A stretch of 64,000 nt of DNA from NCBI RefSeq assembly GCF_007859765.1, contig NZ_SIHJ01000001.1, positions 4,099,360 to 4,163,359 of the forward strand, written 5' to 3'. The notes under the pieces are model-generated. The model was not told where the DNA came from. It saw only the letters and a program-made list of their open reading frames with translations, and searched no databases. Shown here in pieces: positions 1-7,953 of this stretch. The first letter of the stretch is position 1. Every line of letters starts with the position of its first letter. Source of the DNA: Posidoniimonas corsicana (GTDB taxonomy: Bacteria > Planctomycetota > Planctomycetia > Pirellulales > Lacipirellulaceae). A program made the position numbers and the translations under genes.

Positions 1-239
1 TGCCCGTCCTTCACCCGCACATTGCGCTGGTAGCAGCGGTATTGGTAGCCGCAGTGGTCGGCCAGCATCTCCGCCTGCTGGTGGAACTGAGAACGCTTGA
101 CCCCCTCGTCCACCTCCTGCAGGAACACCACGTCCGCGGCGTAGTGGTCGAGCACCTGCTGGATCCGCTCCGGGCGGTAGCGGCGGTCGACGCCGCCGAT
201 GCCCTTGTGGATGTTGTAGGTCAGCAGGCGGAACGACAT
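1..239 (-). CDS. Endonuclease/exonuclease/phosphatase family protein, N-terminal part
   Basis: The minus strand reads from an ATG at 239 off the left edge, so only about 79 residues are visible. They begin MSFRLLTYNIHKGIGG and continue with VVFLQEVD. The N-x-H near the start and the LQEVD are the first metal-binding blocks (Asn and Glu) of the EEP fold, shared by exonuclease III, DNase I and various phosphodiesterases. The substrate cannot be told from this part. It lies downstream of feoB on the same strand, about 100 bp away. The family call is solid; the function is open. Confidence 0.8.
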   Translation of the reverse strand, partial: MSFRLLTYNIHKGIGGVDRRYRPERIQQVLDHYAADVVFLQEVDEGVKRSQFHQQAEMLADHCGYQYRCYQRNVRVKDG

Positions 240-338
240 GCGGCCGGGCGACGAGCGGGACGAGGGGCGTAAGGGGGACAGCCCGATTCTCGTTGCCGCG
301 GGCGGCGGCGGCAAGCGGCGGCCCGCCCGGGCCTCGCG

Positions 339-2336
339 TCAGGCGGTGAGCGCAAGGGCCGCGCGGTAGGTGACAAAAGCGGCTGCGTAGGCCAGCACGC
401 TCATGTAGCCCAACTGGAACACGGCCCACTTCCAGCTGCCCGTCTCGCGGGCGGTGACCGCCTGGGTCGGCAGGCACTGCATGGCCAGCACGTAGAACAC
501 CAGCAGACTCAGGCACGTGGCGGTGGTGAACACGGGCGAGCCGTCCGCGTGGCGCGAGTTCCGCACGGCGCCGATCAACGAGTCCTCGTCCTCCGGCTCG
601 TCCCCCAGCCCGTACAGCACCGACAGCGTGGACACGACAACCTCGCGGGCGGCGAACGAGCTGACCACGCCGACGCTGGTCTTCCAGTCGAACCCCAGCG
701 GCGCGAACAGCGGCTGAATTCCCTTTCCGATCCGGCCCGCCAGTGAGTGCTCGAGCTGCGCCTCCTGCAGGGCGAGGTCGGCTGAATCGGCGTCGAGCGC
801 CTCGATCCGCTGCCGGTCCGACGCCGGCAGGTCCGCCAGATCGGTCTTGGGGTAGGTGGCCAGCGCCCACATCACGATGGTGATCAGCAGGATCACCGTG
901 CCGGCGTTTTTGATAAAGGCCCAGCACCGCGCGGCGGTCTGGATCAGCGCGTTGCGCAGCGAGGGGAGGCGGTAGTTGGGAAGCTCGATCACCAGCGGCC
1001 GCGCGTCGCCGGGCAGCAGCGTCGCCTTGAACAGCCAGGCCATCACAAACGCCGCCACGATGCCCAGCACGTAGCTGGCCGCGAACAGCAGCGCGCCCTT
1101 CAGCCAGGCGTCGCCGAACAGGAGCGCGGCCACCATGGCGTACACCGGCAGCCGGGCGGAGCAGGTCATCAGCGGCAGCACCAGGATGGTCGCCAGCCGG
1201 TCGCGGCGGTCCTCGATTACGCGGGCGGACATGATCGCGGGGATCGCGCACGCGTGCGCGGAGAGCATCGGCACAAACGCCTTGCCGGGCAAGCCGACCC
1301 GCGCCATCAGCCGGTCCATCACGAACGCCGCCCGCGCCAGGTAGCCAGAGTCCTCCAGCAGCGCGAGCATAAAGAACAGGATCGCGATCTGCGGCAGGAA
1401 CACCAGCATGCCGCCGACGCCGCCGATCACGCCGTCGGTGATCAGGCTGTTGAAGTCGCCCGGCGGCAGCCACTCGGCGATCGTCGCGCCGGTCAGCGCG
1501 AACAGCTGGTCGATCAGGTCCATCGGCACGGTCGCCAGGCTGAAGATCAGCAGGAACGTGACCAGCATCACCACGCCGAAGATCCCCAGGCCGAGCACGC
1601 GGTGGGTCAGCACCGAGTCGAGCAGTTCGGTTACGCGGGCGGGCGCCTCGACGCCGCCACGCAGCGCGCGGGCGCCAACCGCCTCCGCCCAGTCGTACCG
1701 GTCGGAGTACCGGCAGCCCGAGCACGATCCGCAGGCCGCCGCGGCGTCGAACGCCGGCGGCTCGAGCCGGCCCAGCAACGCGTCCAGCTCCGCGCGCAGC
1801 CCGTCCAGCCCGGTCTTGTTCTTGGACGACACCGCCGCCACCGGGCAGCCCAGCGACTCGCTCAGCACGTCGAGGTCGATCTCCAGCTTCTGGCGGTCGG
1901 CCAGATCGCTCATCGTCAGCGCGACCACGGTCGGGATGCTGAGCTCCAGCACTTCGGCGGCCAGGAACAGGTTGCGCGACAGGTTGGTCGAGTCGAGCAC
2001 CAGCAGCACCGCGTCCGGCGCCTCGTGCCCGGCGAGATCGCCGCACAGCGCGTCGCGGGCGACCTGCTCGTCCGGGGTCGAGACCTCCAGCGTGTACAGG
2101 CCGGGCAGGTCCAGCAGCACCACGGTGTGCTCGGGCAGGCGGAGCGCGCCCACACGGTGCTCGACCGTGGTGCCAGAGAAGTTGGCGGTCCGCGCCCGGA
2201 GCCCCGTGAGGCGGTTGAACAGGCTCGTCTTGCCGGCGTTGGGATTGCCAACCAGCGCAACCGTAAAGCTCTCGGACCGCGGGCGCGCGCCGGGGCCGGA
2301 GATCACATTCAGTTCAGGAAGGTTCGCGCTGCTCAT
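339..2336 (-). CDS. feoB: Ferrous iron transport protein B (GTPase-permease)
   Basis: 665 residues. It takes up Fe(II) across the inner membrane. The N-terminal G domain shows G1 GNPNAGKT (30-37) and G3 DLPG (76-79); the C-terminal membrane part has the two gate segments, with HACAIPAIMSAR and TCSARLPVY. Two oddities: the G4 position, normally NxxD, reads TMSD (141-144), and a CxxCxxC cluster (Cys202, 205, 208) sits between the G domain and the first membrane helix. It follows feoA on the same strand with a 45-bp gap and is expected to share its promoter and Fur-like box. Confidence 0.96.
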   Translation of the reverse strand: MSSANLPELNVISGPGARPRSESFTVALVGNPNAGKTSLFNRLTGLRARTANFSGTTVEHRVGALRLPEHTVVLLDLPGLYTLEVSTPDEQVARDALCGDLAGHEAPDAVLLVLDSTNLSRNLFLAAEVLELSIPTVVALTMSDLADRQKLEIDLDVLSESLGCPVAAVSSKNKTGLDGLRAELDALLGRLEPPAFDAAAACGSCSGCRYSDRYDWAEAVGARALRGGVEAPARVTELLDSVLTHRVLGLGIFGVVMLVTFLLIFSLATVPMDLIDQLFALTGATIAEWLPPGDFNSLITDGVIGGVGGMLVFLPQIAILFFMLALLEDSGYLARAAFVMDRLMARVGLPGKAFVPMLSAHACAIPAIMSARVIEDRRDRLATILVLPLMTCSARLPVYAMVAALLFGDAWLKGALLFAASYVLGIVAAFVMAWLFKATLLPGDARPLVIELPNYRLPSLRNALIQTAARCWAFIKNAGTVILLITIVMWALATYPKTDLADLPASDRQRIEALDADSADLALQEAQLEHSLAGRIGKGIQPLFAPLGFDWKTSVGVVSSFAAREVVVSTLSVLYGLGDEPEDEDSLIGAVRNSRHADGSPVFTTATCLSLLVFYVLAMQCLPTQAVTARETGSWKWAVFQLGYMSVLAYAAAFVTYRAALALTA

Positions 2337-2381
2337 GTCGGCAGCCAGTCTATCCGGATGCTGGCGGCGGCGGGGAGGGCA

Positions 2382-2657
2382 CTAACACGTGCTCAGCGTC
2401 ACACGCGCGGCCAGCTCTGCGGACAGCCCTACCCGTGAGTTGAGAACCTGCACGATCAGAGGATTGCCGGCCGACACGACCCGCACGGTCCGCCCGGCGC
2501 AAACGCCCAACGCCTTGAGCCGGCTGGCGTCGGAAGTCTCGACCGCCACCTCGGCGACCCGACCCGCTTCGCCCGTGCGCAGCTCACCCAGCAGACGCAG
2601 CGCGGGGGCTGGCGCGGAGGGAGTGGGCGAAGTGGAGGTATTGGCGAAGGCCGACAT
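2382..2657 (-). CDS. feoA: FeoA family protein
   Basis: 91 residues from the ATG at 2657, which has GGAG about 9 nt upstream; a longer frame to 2759 would cross the promoter and Fur-like box, so the short start is chosen. The SH3-like FeoA core (LLGELRTGEAGRVAEV, then LKALGVCAGRTVRVV and NPLIVQVLNSRVGLS) is complete. FeoA is a small cytoplasmic partner of FeoB, acting on its assembly or GTPase. It is the first gene of feoAB. Most of the first 25 residues are a Ser/Pro/Ala-rich extension. Confidence 0.93.
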   Translation of the reverse strand: MSAFANTSTSPTPSAPAPALRLLGELRTGEAGRVAEVAVETSDASRLKALGVCAGRTVRVVSAGNPLIVQVLNSRVGLSAELAARVTLSTC

Positions 2658-2682
2658 GTCAGATCTCCGGGGCAAACCGTGA

Positions 2683-2697
2683 TGAGACTCAATCTCA
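2683..2697 (-). promoter_or_regulatory. Fur-like box in the feoA leader
   Basis: TGAGACTCAATCTCA is a 7-1-7 inverted repeat with 6 of 7 pairs matching. It agrees with the classical Fur 7-1-7 consensus (TGATAATnATTATCA) at 11 of 14 defined positions. It lies just downstream of the predicted transcription start and 25 bp before the feoA ATG, a position that fits iron-dependent repression. Confidence 0.6.
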
Positions 2698-2711
2698 CCT
2701 CGGCTGTAACA

Positions 2712-2740
2712 AGAATACTCCGCGGCCGTATAAGCGACAA
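2712..2740 (-). promoter_or_regulatory. Predicted sigma70-type promoter of feoAB
   Basis: On the minus strand there is TTGTCG (2740-2735), a 17-bp spacer and TATTCT (2717-2712). Start of transcription is expected near 2705, about 48 nt before the feoA ATG and directly before the Fur-like box. Confidence 0.6.
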
Positions 2741-2894
2741 GAGGCAGCCGGCTATCCACCTCCGGTCGGCATTTTGGGACCCATTCCGTGAGCGCCGACT
2801 GCGCCCGCCACTAGCGGTAGGGCGGCAGCCGGCAGGCAACTATGATGGGAGTTTCAGCCAGCCGGCCCGCCGGCGCCCCCGTAACCAGGCGTCT

Positions 2895-4463
2895 ATGACC
2901 ACGACGGACACCGACCACTCAGTCCTGCCCGCGCTCGGCGCCGCTGAGGCGGCGCGGCTGATCGCCAACCGCGAGATCACCTCCCGCGAGGCGACCGAGG
3001 CGTGCCTCGCGCAGATCGCCCGACTCAACCCTGCGCTCAACGCTATCACCCATCCCCGCGAGGCGGCGCTGGCCGAGGCCGACGCCGCCGACGCGCGGCA
3101 AGCGGCAGGCAAGCCGCTCGGCCCGCTGCACGGGCTGCCGGTCACCATCAAGGACTGCTTCGCGGTCGCCGGCAGCGAGACCACGCTCGGCATCCCCGGC
3201 TTCAGCCCCGGCCCCGACCAAGCCGACTCGCCGCTCGTGCGGCGGCTCCGCGCGGCGGGCGCGGTGATCGTCGGCAAGACCAACGTGCCGCAGGGGATGC
3301 TGCTGCACGAGTGTGAGAACTCGCTGTACGGGCTCACCCTGCACCCCACCGACGCCGAGCGCTCGCCGGGCGGTTCGAGCGGCGGTGAGGCGACCGCGGT
3401 TGCGGCCGGCATGAGCCTGCTCGGCCTGGCGAGCGACCTCGGCGGCAGCACCCGCCACCCGGCGCACAGCTGCGGCCTGGTGGGCTACAAGCCGACCAGC
3501 GGCCGGCTGACCATCCAGGGCTCCAAGCGCACGATGCCGGGCATGCGATCGCTGATTATTCAGCCCGGCCCAATCTGCCGCACCACCGCCGACGCGGACC
3601 TGGCTATGCGGGTGCTCGTTGACCCGACCGCGGCGCCCAAACAGTCCGACGAGCGCAACACCCCGTGGCCCGACTACCGCGACGTCGATGTGGCCGGCCT
3701 GCGGGTCGTCTACTGGACGGACAACGGGGTGGCCGCACCGTGCGCGGCGATCCGCCGCGCGGTCGAGCAGTCGGCACGGCATCTGGCAGACCTCGGCGCC
3801 GACGTGGTCGGAGTATCGATGCCGGACCCCGATGAGATGCTGCGGGTCTACTTCGGCCTGATCTCGGCTGACGGCCTGCGGTCGTTCGGGCGGCTGGTGA
3901 AGGGCAGAAAGAAGACCGGCCAGGTGCGGCGTCAGCTGCGGCTCGCCAAGTACCCGCAGTCGGCCCGCAACGCGATCGCGCTGGGGCTGTCAGCGTTCGG
4001 CCAGCCGGGCTTGGCGAAGCTGCTGCGGCTGACGGGGCCCCGCTCGGCCGACCAGTACTGGCAGCTCACGTCCGCGGCCGACGCGTACCGCACCCGGTTC
4101 TGGGAACAGCTCGACGGGGCGTTCGGCGGCCGCCCGGTCGACGCGGTCATCAACCCGCCGCACACGCTGCCCGCGCTGCGTCACGGGTCGGCGCTCCACC
4201 TGCTGCTCGAGGCCTCGCACTGCTACCTAGCCAACCTGCTAGACGCCCCGGCCGGCGTCGTGCCGGTAGGCGAGGTGACCGCGGAAGACGAGCGGGCCGA
4301 GCTGGCTGCGGGCAGCGGCGCGTGGGCGGTGGAGGACCGGCTGCGGCGCCAGAACGCGGCGGGCAGCGCCGGCCTGCCAATCGGCGTGCAGGTCATGGCA
4401 CGGCCGTGGCGGGACGACGTCGCGCTGGCGGTGATGAGCGCCCTGGAATCGGCCAACGGTTGA
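2895..4463 (+). CDS. Amidase signature family amidohydrolase
   Basis: 522 residues from the ATG at 2895; the open frame extends upstream to 2679 but that part overlaps the feoA control region and does not resemble the family. The Ser-cisSer-Lys triad is visible: Lys in GLPVTIKDCF, the cis-Ser in SPGGSSGG and the nucleophile Ser in DLGGSTRHPA. The insertions in the C-terminal half (the ISADGLRSFGRL region) resemble eukaryotic-type fatty-acid amide hydrolases more than GatA. There is no gatB/gatC beside it, so a role in tRNA amidation is unlikely. The substrate is unknown. It is transcribed divergently from feoA. Confidence 0.9.
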   Translation: MTTTDTDHSVLPALGAAEAARLIANREITSREATEACLAQIARLNPALNAITHPREAALAEADAADARQAAGKPLGPLHGLPVTIKDCFAVAGSETTLGIPGFSPGPDQADSPLVRRLRAAGAVIVGKTNVPQGMLLHECENSLYGLTLHPTDAERSPGGSSGGEATAVAAGMSLLGLASDLGGSTRHPAHSCGLVGYKPTSGRLTIQGSKRTMPGMRSLIIQPGPICRTTADADLAMRVLVDPTAAPKQSDERNTPWPDYRDVDVAGLRVVYWTDNGVAAPCAAIRRAVEQSARHLADLGADVVGVSMPDPDEMLRVYFGLISADGLRSFGRLVKGRKKTGQVRRQLRLAKYPQSARNAIALGLSAFGQPGLAKLLRLTGPRSADQYWQLTSAADAYRTRFWEQLDGAFGGRPVDAVINPPHTLPALRHGSALHLLLEASHCYLANLLDAPAGVVPVGEVTAEDERAELAAGSGAWAVEDRLRRQNAAGSAGLPIGVQVMARPWRDDVALAVMSALESANG

Positions 4464-4473
4464 GCGCGCCGGC

Positions 4474-4908
4474 CTAGCCGCCCGACGCCGCCTTGCCCCA
4501 GGCGGTGACCACCAGCTGCCGGCCGCTGGCGTGGTCGCGGTGCTCGCACAGGTAGATCCCCTGCCAGGTCCCCAGCGCTGGCCGCCCGCGCGAGATGGGC
4601 GCCATCACGCTGCTGCCGGTAAGGGTCGACTTCACGTGGGCCGGCATGTCGTCGGGCCCCTCGCAGGTATGGACGTACGGCATGCTCTCGGGCGCGATGG
4701 CCGAGAGCGCCATCTCCATGTCGACCCGCACGTCGGGGTCCGCGTTCTCGTTGAGCGTCAGCGACGCCGATGTGTGCTGGATGAACACGCACAGCATGCC
4801 GACCTCGAGCTCCTGCAAGCCCGGCACAGCATCCAGCACCTCACTGGTAATTAGGTGGCAGCCACGCCGCTTCGCGCGGAGGCGCACGGTCTCTTGAATC
4901 CAATGCAT
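4474..4908 (-). CDS. YjbQ/UPF0047 family protein
   Basis: 144 residues from the ATG at 4908 (an upstream ATG at 4941 would add 11 residues that do not fit the family). The family block HTSASLTLNENADPDVR is present, as are His in YVHTCEG and the C-terminal GTWQGIYLCEHRDH. YjbQ from E. coli has weak thiamin-phosphate synthase activity; the physiological role is not settled. The gene converges on the amidase gene with a 10-bp gap. No thiamin genes are near. Confidence 0.92.
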   Translation of the reverse strand: MHWIQETVRLRAKRRGCHLITSEVLDAVPGLQELEVGMLCVFIQHTSASLTLNENADPDVRVDMEMALSAIAPESMPYVHTCEGPDDMPAHVKSTLTGSSVMAPISRGRPALGTWQGIYLCEHRDHASGRQLVVTAWGKAASGG

Positions 4909-5368
4909 CGAGCAGCCCTCGGCGTGCGATCGTCGGCACAAAACAGCGTTGGTGTGAATCGTAAAAGCGCGCTGTGCCCGACCGGCTCAGACGCTGCGGA
5001 CAACCTCACCAAACCACGTCCTCTCGGTCAAGTCACCGCATGCGGCAAGGTTTAGCTGACGGGCGTGTCAAGCGGGGTGGAAACCCAGGAAATGGCGGTA
5101 CAAAAAACTTGACTTTGAAACCCCGCCGGTAATAATCGGCTACTTGATTCGGGCGACCAAGGATCGACAACGGGCCCGGGGCTTTTGGCCCCCGCTGAAG
5201 CGGCCCTCCCTCCCCCACCTGAAAACGCCCTCCCGCCGGGCCGGATGCTCCCCGCATCCCCGAGCCACGGCGATCCGTAACGGAATACGCAACGTATTAA
5301 AGCCCTGATTCCAGTCGGTCGGCGCTCAGCGTCTGGCCGCACCGACGCAGAACAGAAAGTATAAAGCG
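4909..5368. other. 460-bp intergenic region with a strong forward promoter
   Basis: No credible gene was seen. It separates yjbQ (minus) from a small conserved gene at 5369 (plus). The promoter at 5109-5136 would give a leader of about 225 nt. That leader contains a G+C-rich stretch with short inverted repeats around 5170-5200. I could not match it to a known riboswitch. Confidence 0.4.
5109..5136 (+). promoter_or_regulatory. Predicted sigma70-type promoter
   Basis: TTGACT (5109-5114), a 16-bp spacer and AATAAT (5131-5136): 5 of 6 matches to each consensus hexamer. The next gene in this direction starts at 5369. Confidence 0.55.
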
Positions 5369-5599
5369 ATGCCAGACCCGACCCTGAAGAATGTATTCGA
5401 AGCCATCCTGAAGTACGGCCACGACGAGGACTTTGTGCCCCGCGAGGACGACGAGTTCATCCCGACCACGGCGCCCGCCGGTTCGGACGAGAAGCTCGAG
5501 ATCCTGGCCGAGCGGATCCGCCAGGGCCACCCGCTGTGGCACGAAGAGGACCGGGCCGACTACTCCGGCCTGACCGGCGTGGTGCGTCCCCGCGACTGA
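5369..5599 (+). CDS. Small acidic conserved hypothetical protein
   Basis: 76 residues beginning MPDPTLKNVFEAILKYG, rich in Asp and Glu. No signal peptide or membrane segment is visible and I do not recognise a family. It is a real gene: it has G/C-rich third positions, a good promoter upstream and a textbook terminator 27 bp after the stop, so it is a monocistronic unit. The middle part (AGSDEKLEILAERIRQG) looks helical. Function unknown. Confidence 0.75.
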   Translation: MPDPTLKNVFEAILKYGHDEDFVPREDDEFIPTTAPAGSDEKLEILAERIRQGHPLWHEEDRADYSGLTGVVRPRD

Positions 5600-5625
5600 T
5601 GCGGCAGCGCTAGCTGACTCAATAC

Positions 5626-5658
5626 AAGGCCCCGCGGATCTCCGCGGGGCCTTTTTTT
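5626..5658 (+). terminator. Rho-independent terminator
   Basis: The stem AAGGCCCCGCGG / CCGCGGGGCCTT (12 bp) has a 4-nt loop and is followed by a T run to 5658. It terminates the small gene ending at 5599. Confidence 0.9.
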
Positions 5659-5750
5659 GTGCGCGGCTTAGTAAGGGCTCAGCACCGGGGCGGCGAAGCC
5701 GTGCACGTCCCGCCCGCACAGGTGTCTACCGGCGATCGGCCATGCGCACG

Positions 5751-7016
5751 CTACACGAGCGCGGCGGCTAACCGGCCGTCGGCCACGCCAGTCGCCCTCG
5801 CGCGGACGAACTCGCCCGCCGTGACGGGCGCCAGCACCGTGGGCGCGTAGCGGCAGGCGGTGCCGATCATCGGCCCGCCCGGTTCGGCCAGCGGCGACTC
5901 GACCAGCACGGTCAGCTCGCGGCCCACCAGGCTCTCGAAGTACGCGTCCCGCAGCTCGTGCTCGACGCGGGTCAGCTCGTGCACGCGGGCCTTCTTCACG
6001 TCGCCGGGCAGCTGGTCGGGCATGGTTGCGGCCGGGGTGCCGCGGCGGGCGCTGAACGGGAACACGTGGATCTTGGAAAACCCTGCCTGGCGGCAGACGT
6101 CGACCGTCTGTTGGAACTCGGCGTCGGTCTCGCCGGGGAAGCCGACGATCACGTCGGTGGTGATGGCGGGCTGGTCGAGCCGCTCACGCAGCAACCCGCA
6201 GCGGTCGACAAACCGCTGCGAGCCCCAGCGGCGACGCATCCGCCGCAGCACGCTGTCGGAGCCCGACTGCATCGAGATGTGCAGGTGCGGCGCGACCTTG
6301 TCCGGGTGCGCGGCCATGACGTCGATCAGCTCGCGGGTGGTTTCGGTCGCCTCGATGCTGGACAGGCGCACGCGGAAGTCGCCATCGATGCTGGCGAGCT
6401 GCTCGACCAGGTGCGCGAGCCGCGTCCACTCTTCCTTGGGCAGGTCGCGGTTCCAGTCGACGCCGTAGTGGCCCAGGTGGATGCCGGTCAGCACCACCTC
6501 GCGGTAGCCGTTGTCGACCAGCCGGCGGACCTCGTCCTCGATGTGCTCCAGGGGCCTGCTGGTCAGCTTGGGCCGCACGTGGGGGATGATGCAGAAGCTG
6601 CAACGCAGCAGGCAGCCGTCCTGCACCTTCACGTACGCGCGGTGGCGTTGCCCGAAGCCCGACACGCCGGTCGGCACGTCGGTCACACCGAAGCGGCCGA
6701 GCAGGTCGCCCAGCTCCCGCTTGTCGGTCAGCACCTCCGTGACGTTGGGCAGCGCGGCCACTTCTTCCGGCGCGCGGGTCGCGTAGCAGCCCATCACCAC
6801 GATCTTCGACGCCGGGTTGTCCCGCGCCAGCCGGCGGATCACCTGCCGGCTCTTCGAGTCGCCCTCGCCGGTCACCGTGCAGGTGTTCACGATGCAGAGG
6901 TCGGCCTGCTCCCCGTCGCCCGCGTCACGGTAGCCGATGGTAGCAAGCCCCTCGCGGACGAACTCGGTCTCGTACTGGTTAACCTTGCAGCCGAGGGTGT
7001 GGGTCTTGAGTAGCAT
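5751..7016 (-). CDS. mtaB: tRNA (N6-threonylcarbamoyladenosine(37)-C2) methylthiotransferase, MtaB type
   Basis: 421 residues. This is a radical-SAM methylthiotransferase that turns t6A37 into ms2t6A37 in tRNAs reading ANN codons. The N-terminal MTTase domain has its three cluster cysteines at Cys10 (TLGCKVNQYE), Cys46 (NTCTVT) and Cys77 (MGCYA). The radical-SAM cluster is Cys135, 139 and 142 (DGCLLRCSFC). TLGCKVNQYET is characteristic of MtaB rather than MiaB or RimO. The C-terminal part is a TRAM-like domain. Its ATG directly abuts the inverted-repeat cassette at 7018-7464, so its original upstream neighbour was probably clpS. Confidence 0.94.
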   Translation of the reverse strand: MLLKTHTLGCKVNQYETEFVREGLATIGYRDAGDGEQADLCIVNTCTVTGEGDSKSRQVIRRLARDNPASKIVVMGCYATRAPEEVAALPNVTEVLTDKRELGDLLGRFGVTDVPTGVSGFGQRHRAYVKVQDGCLLRCSFCIIPHVRPKLTSRPLEHIEDEVRRLVDNGYREVVLTGIHLGHYGVDWNRDLPKEEWTRLAHLVEQLASIDGDFRVRLSSIEATETTRELIDVMAAHPDKVAPHLHISMQSGSDSVLRRMRRRWGSQRFVDRCGLLRERLDQPAITTDVIVGFPGETDAEFQQTVDVCRQAGFSKIHVFPFSARRGTPAATMPDQLPGDVKKARVHELTRVEHELRDAYFESLVGRELTVLVESPLAEPGGPMIGTACRYAPTVLAPVTAGEFVRARATGVADGRLAAALV

Positions 7017-7017
7017 T

Positions 7018-7464
7018 GCGGATCGGGGATTGCGGATTGCGGACTACTTGTTTCTTGAAGTATTGATCGATGCCACGATCATCGATAGCAACTCGTTTGC
7101 TTCGGCGAGCAACGGCTCAACAAGCTCTGCCCTTATCAATTCGGAATCCACCAGCAGCTCGATCCAGTACATCGACTCATCGCATTCCTCCTCGCAGATC
7201 CCCAGCTTCGCGCGAAACTCGGCGGCCGACCTAGCCCGGCAAGCCGCGCGGTAGTTTGCGCCAACCGACGTGCCGGAACGGAGCAGCTGGTTGCCCAACA
7301 CCCGTCCGATCCGGTCGTCACCCAGACTCTGCACCAATTTAACCACCCGCAGACCAAACGCCTTGGTGCGCTGCTTAAACTCTTCCTGCTTCGACATTCA
7401 GTCCCCCACCCGCCATCTTGCCCCAGGACTTACTCCAATCTGCAATCAGCAATCCGAGATCCGC
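7018..7464. mobile_element. Inverted-repeat cassette carrying a four-helix-bundle (S23/IVS-type) gene
   Basis: The left arm (7018-7044, reading GCGGATCGGGGATTGCGGAT onward) and the reverse complement of the right arm (7437-7464, GCGGATCTCGGATTGCTGAT onward) match at about 23 of 27 positions. The arms enclose a single S23-like gene. The unit fills the space between the mtaB start (7016) and the clpS stop (7467) almost to the base. The layout resembles the intervening sequences of bacterial 23S rRNA genes, which are stem-loops often encoding S23 proteins, but it sits outside rRNA. Confidence 0.6.
7044..7397 (-). CDS. Four helix bundle protein (S23/IVS family)
   Basis: 117 residues. The family signatures are FKQRTKAFGLRVVKLVQSL at the start, LLRSGTSVGANYRAACRARS in the middle and EECDESMYWIELL. 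Members are encoded in intervening sequences of 23S rRNA genes or occur as stand-alone genes; related proteins (Avd) accompany diversity-generating retroelements. No reverse transcriptase or variable repeat is seen here. It is the only gene in the inverted-repeat cassette. The biochemical role is unknown. Confidence 0.9.
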   Translation of the reverse strand: MSKQEEFKQRTKAFGLRVVKLVQSLGDDRIGRVLGNQLLRSGTSVGANYRAACRARSAAEFRAKLGICEEECDESMYWIELLVDSELIRAELVEPLLAEANELLSMIVASINTSRNK

Positions 7465-7466
7465 AA

Positions 7467-7823
7467 TCAGTTCGCTTCCTCAATCGTCGCGGTCATCGAC
7501 CCCTTGCAGTTCTTCATGTGCTCGTCTTTGCCGTAGGCGTGGATCTGGTCGCGTTTGAGTTCGGCGTGCTCCTTGGTGGTGGTGATCACGACCACCTTGC
7601 CTTTCTGGTCGACCGTCTCGGCCATCTTGAAGCACTTCTCGGTGGTGTAGCCGAACAGCTCGCGGAGCATCAGGATCACGTACTCGTAGGTGTGCTCGTC
7701 GCTGTCCCACAGCACGACGTTGTACTTGGGGATCGGGGGCCGGTCTCGCTCCTTCTGCGGTGCCTTCTTCGGCGCGACCACGACCCCTTCGCCCGGTTCT
7801 TCGTGAGCGGATTGCTCGTCCAT
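7467..7823 (-). CDS. clpS: ATP-dependent Clp protease adaptor ClpS
   Basis: 118 residues from the ATG at 7823, which has GAGG about 8 nt upstream; an in-frame TTG at 7865 is the alternative. The ClpS core begins at KYNVVLWDSDEHTYEYV and runs to HAELKRDQIHAYGKD. ClpS delivers N-degron substrates to ClpA/ClpC with ClpP. The usual NDDxTPM pocket segment reads DSDEHTYEY here. The first 32 residues are a charged, Pro-rich tail. No clpA or clpC is in the window. Confidence 0.9.
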   Translation of the reverse strand: MDEQSAHEEPGEGVVVAPKKAPQKERDRPPIPKYNVVLWDSDEHTYEYVILMLRELFGYTTEKCFKMAETVDQKGKVVVITTTKEHAELKRDQIHAYGKDEHMKNCKGSMTATIEEAN

Positions 7824-7953
7824 CAGGGGCCTCGGCAATGGGGGTGTGCGGTGGTGGTTGTCCAAACACCGCAGTATATTAGACCGATCCTCGACTCACC
7901 ACGGCGCCCGCCAGGGCGCCATCACCCCAGCCAACCAGCATTAGCCGGCGTTT

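Noticed and set aside
1254..2438. Long plus-strand frame opposite feoB
   Set aside because: It is a shadow of the high-GC feoB gene; its composition (Arg/His/Gln/Ala-rich, no motif) is typical of antisense frames in G+C-rich DNA.
2895..4463. gatA (glutamyl-tRNA amidotransferase subunit A)
   Set aside because: The amidase signature fits, but there is no gatB/gatC neighbour and the C-terminal half is closer to fatty-acid-amide-hydrolase-like amidases.
4909..5368. TPP riboswitch next to yjbQ
   Set aside because: YjbQ has been linked to thiamin phosphate, so I looked for the conserved CTGAGA and ACCTGA boxes in order. They are not present as a pair, and the leader points away from yjbQ.
7044..7397. 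Possible Avd-type accessory gene of a diversity-generating retroelement
   Set aside because: Four-helix-bundle proteins include Avd, but no reverse transcriptase, template repeat or variable repeat is seen nearby; the S23/IVS setting fits better.
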